DNA of 64,000 bases. It comes from an uncultured Oscillospiraceae bacterium (GTDB lineage Bacteria > Bacillota > Clostridia > Oscillospirales > Oscillospiraceae). The notes under the pieces are model-generated. The model was not told where the DNA came from, did no database searches, and saw nothing but the letters and a program-made list of their open reading frames with translations. Positions 62,988 to 64,000 of this stretch are shown piece after piece (positions within the stretch are counted from its first letter, which is position 1; each line of letters begins with the position of its first letter). The translations under genes were made by a program, and so were the position numbers. The stretch spans positions 1-64,000 of the forward strand of contig CAJTSQ010000008.1 in NCBI GenBank assembly GCA_910578735.1, given 5' to 3'.

Positions 62988-64000
62988 ATGACCAAGAGAA
63001 AAAGCCAGGAGAAGGGCACCGTTTTTGCGCTGGATATCGGGACCCGCAGCATCATTGGAATTGTGGGCCAGGTGGTGAACGAGCGGTTTCAGGTGCTGGC
63101 CATCGAAAAGGAAGAGCATGGGAAGCGGGCTATGATTGACGGCCAGATCGAGGACATCGGTCAGGTGGCCAAAGTGGCCCGACGCGTGACCGACCGGCTG
63201 GAGGAGCGGCTGGACTGTACCTTGGAGCGGGTCTGTGTGGCTGCGGCCGGCCGGGCCCTGCGCACCGAGAAGGGCAGTTGTACCCTGGAATTTCCCGAAG
63301 TCACTCACATCACCAACGACAACATCGGGCGGCTGGAGAGCGGCGCTGTGGCCGCTGCGGAGTCCGCTCTGGGAATGGGGGAGGAGGGCCGCCGGCGCTT
63401 CTACCTGGTGGGCTATACCGTCTCCGGCTACCACCTGGACCACTACCCCATGACCACCCTGCGGGGCCACAACGGCCAGCTGCTGGAGGCGGAGGTGGTG
63501 GCCACCTTCCTGCCCGGCGAGGTGGTAGAGAGTCTCTACGCCGTGATGGAGGCCTCCGGCCTTGAGGTGGCCAGCTTGACGCTGGAGCCCATCGCCGCCC
63601 TCAACGCGGCTATCCCCGCCGACCTGCGCCTTCTCAACCTGGTGCTGGCGGATATCGGGGCCGGCACCTCCGACATTGCCGTGTGCCGAGACGGGACTGT
63701 GGTGGGTTATACTATGGCCACCATCGCCGGCGACGAGATCACGGAGGAGATCATGCGCCGCTACCTGGTCCCCTTCGCCACGGCGGAGCGGATGAAGACG
63801 CAGATGAATGAGTCCACGGTCAAGTACCGGGATGTGCTGGGCCTGGAAAACAGCGTCACCGGCGAACGGCTGCGGGAGACGGTCCAACAGCCCGCCCAGG
63901 CCCTGGCCCGGGAGATTGCCCAGCGGGTAGTGGCCCTCAATGGCGCTCCGCCCTCTGCCCTGTTCCTGGCCGGCGGCGGCAGCAAGCTGGAGGGCCTGCG
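62988..64000 (+). CDS. FtsA-like actin-fold ATPase (partial, runs off the window)
   Basis: The first 337 codons of an actin/Hsp70-fold protein. Phosphate-1 loop 'FALDIGTRSIIGIVG' near residues 13-27, an FtsA-like insert domain, phosphate-2 'LADIGAGTSDIAV', and adenosine motif 'LFLAGGGSKLEGL'. It resembles the FtsA/PilM family, probably the larger FtsA-like form of clostridia. GAGGTG precedes the ATG. The C-terminus lies beyond 64,000, so the membrane-binding helix cannot be judged. Confidence 0.85.
   Translation, partial: MTKRKSQEKGTVFALDIGTRSIIGIVGQVVNERFQVLAIEKEEHGKRAMIDGQIEDIGQVAKVARRVTDRLEERLDCTLERVCVAAAGRALRTEKGSCTLEFPEVTHITNDNIGRLESGAVAAAESALGMGEEGRRRFYLVGYTVSGYHLDHYPMTTLRGHNGQLLEAEVVATFLPGEVVESLYAVMEASGLEVASLTLEPIAALNAAIPADLRLLNLVLADIGAGTSDIAVCRDGTVVGYTMATIAGDEITEEIMRRYLVPFATAERMKTQMNESTVKYRDVLGLENSVTGERLRETVQQPAQALAREIAQRVVALNGAPPSALFLAGGGSKLEGL

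Overview
The window comes from a high-GC, motile member of the Clostridia. The flagellar gene order (fla/che operon beginning flgB-flgC-fliE-fliF), the fliW-csrA pair, FliY instead of FliN, CheC/CheD/CheV, RecD2, a DUF6470 protein and the absence of outer-membrane ring genes (flgH, flgI) all fit a Firmicute. The base composition and the intergenic hairpin repeats suggest a relative of Oscillibacter, Intestinimonas or Flavonifractor, but that placement is an inference.

Left part (1-19,000) is housekeeping and accessory DNA. It starts with an AT-richer end carrying a small membrane protein. A chemoreceptor translationally coupled to an FMN-binding lipoprotein follows, then ridA, pyrE, two unknown genes, radC, uvrB and ybaK. 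Next comes an XRE regulator that looks co-transcribed with a TfoX-domain protein, a lipoprotein, a membrane protein and uvrA. A second XRE regulator, a small exporter, recD2, a HAD phosphatase, cytidine deaminase and a DUF378 protein complete this part. Each XRE gene is divergent from a tiny gene (52 and 75 aa); the two tiny proteins share a C-terminal motif, and the two promoter regions share the same geometry. Three copies of a ~145 bp five-hairpin repeat and one ~115 bp inverted-repeat element sit in the intergenic DNA.

Centre and right (19,000-59,000) is a nearly complete flagellar/chemotaxis locus. A divergent PilZ protein marks its left edge. flgM-flgN-flgK-flgL-DUF6470-fliW-csrA has a sigma-28-like promoter. 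After a terminator and three tandem sigma-A-like promoters comes the long fla operon: flgB, flgC, fliE-J, an unknown gene, fliK, flgD, a TIGR02530-type gene, flgE, flbD, motA, motB, fliM, fliY, cheY, fliO-R, flhB, flhA, fliA, two rod genes, cheC, cheD, cheV and an EAL-HDOD protein. flhF, flhG, fliL, cheA, cheB, cheR, cheW and flagellin are not in this window. A minus-strand pair, a ParA-type ATPase and a ComFB-domain protein, lies before fliD-fliS-fliT. The ComFB protein contains a short SQEDIERML segment like the docking peptide of FliM and of FliY. This pair is the best candidate for an undescribed system, possibly linking cyclic dinucleotides and a ParA-type ATPase to the flagellar switch.

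Right end (59,000-64,000): a C39-type peptidase, a lone FtsE-like ATPase, a second chemoreceptor and the start of an FtsA-like gene that runs off the window.

Another recurring theme is that the exposed middle parts of the axial proteins (FlgK, FlgL, FlgE, FliD) contain inserted stretches that look lower in GC than their flanks, with internal repeats in FlgL and FliD.
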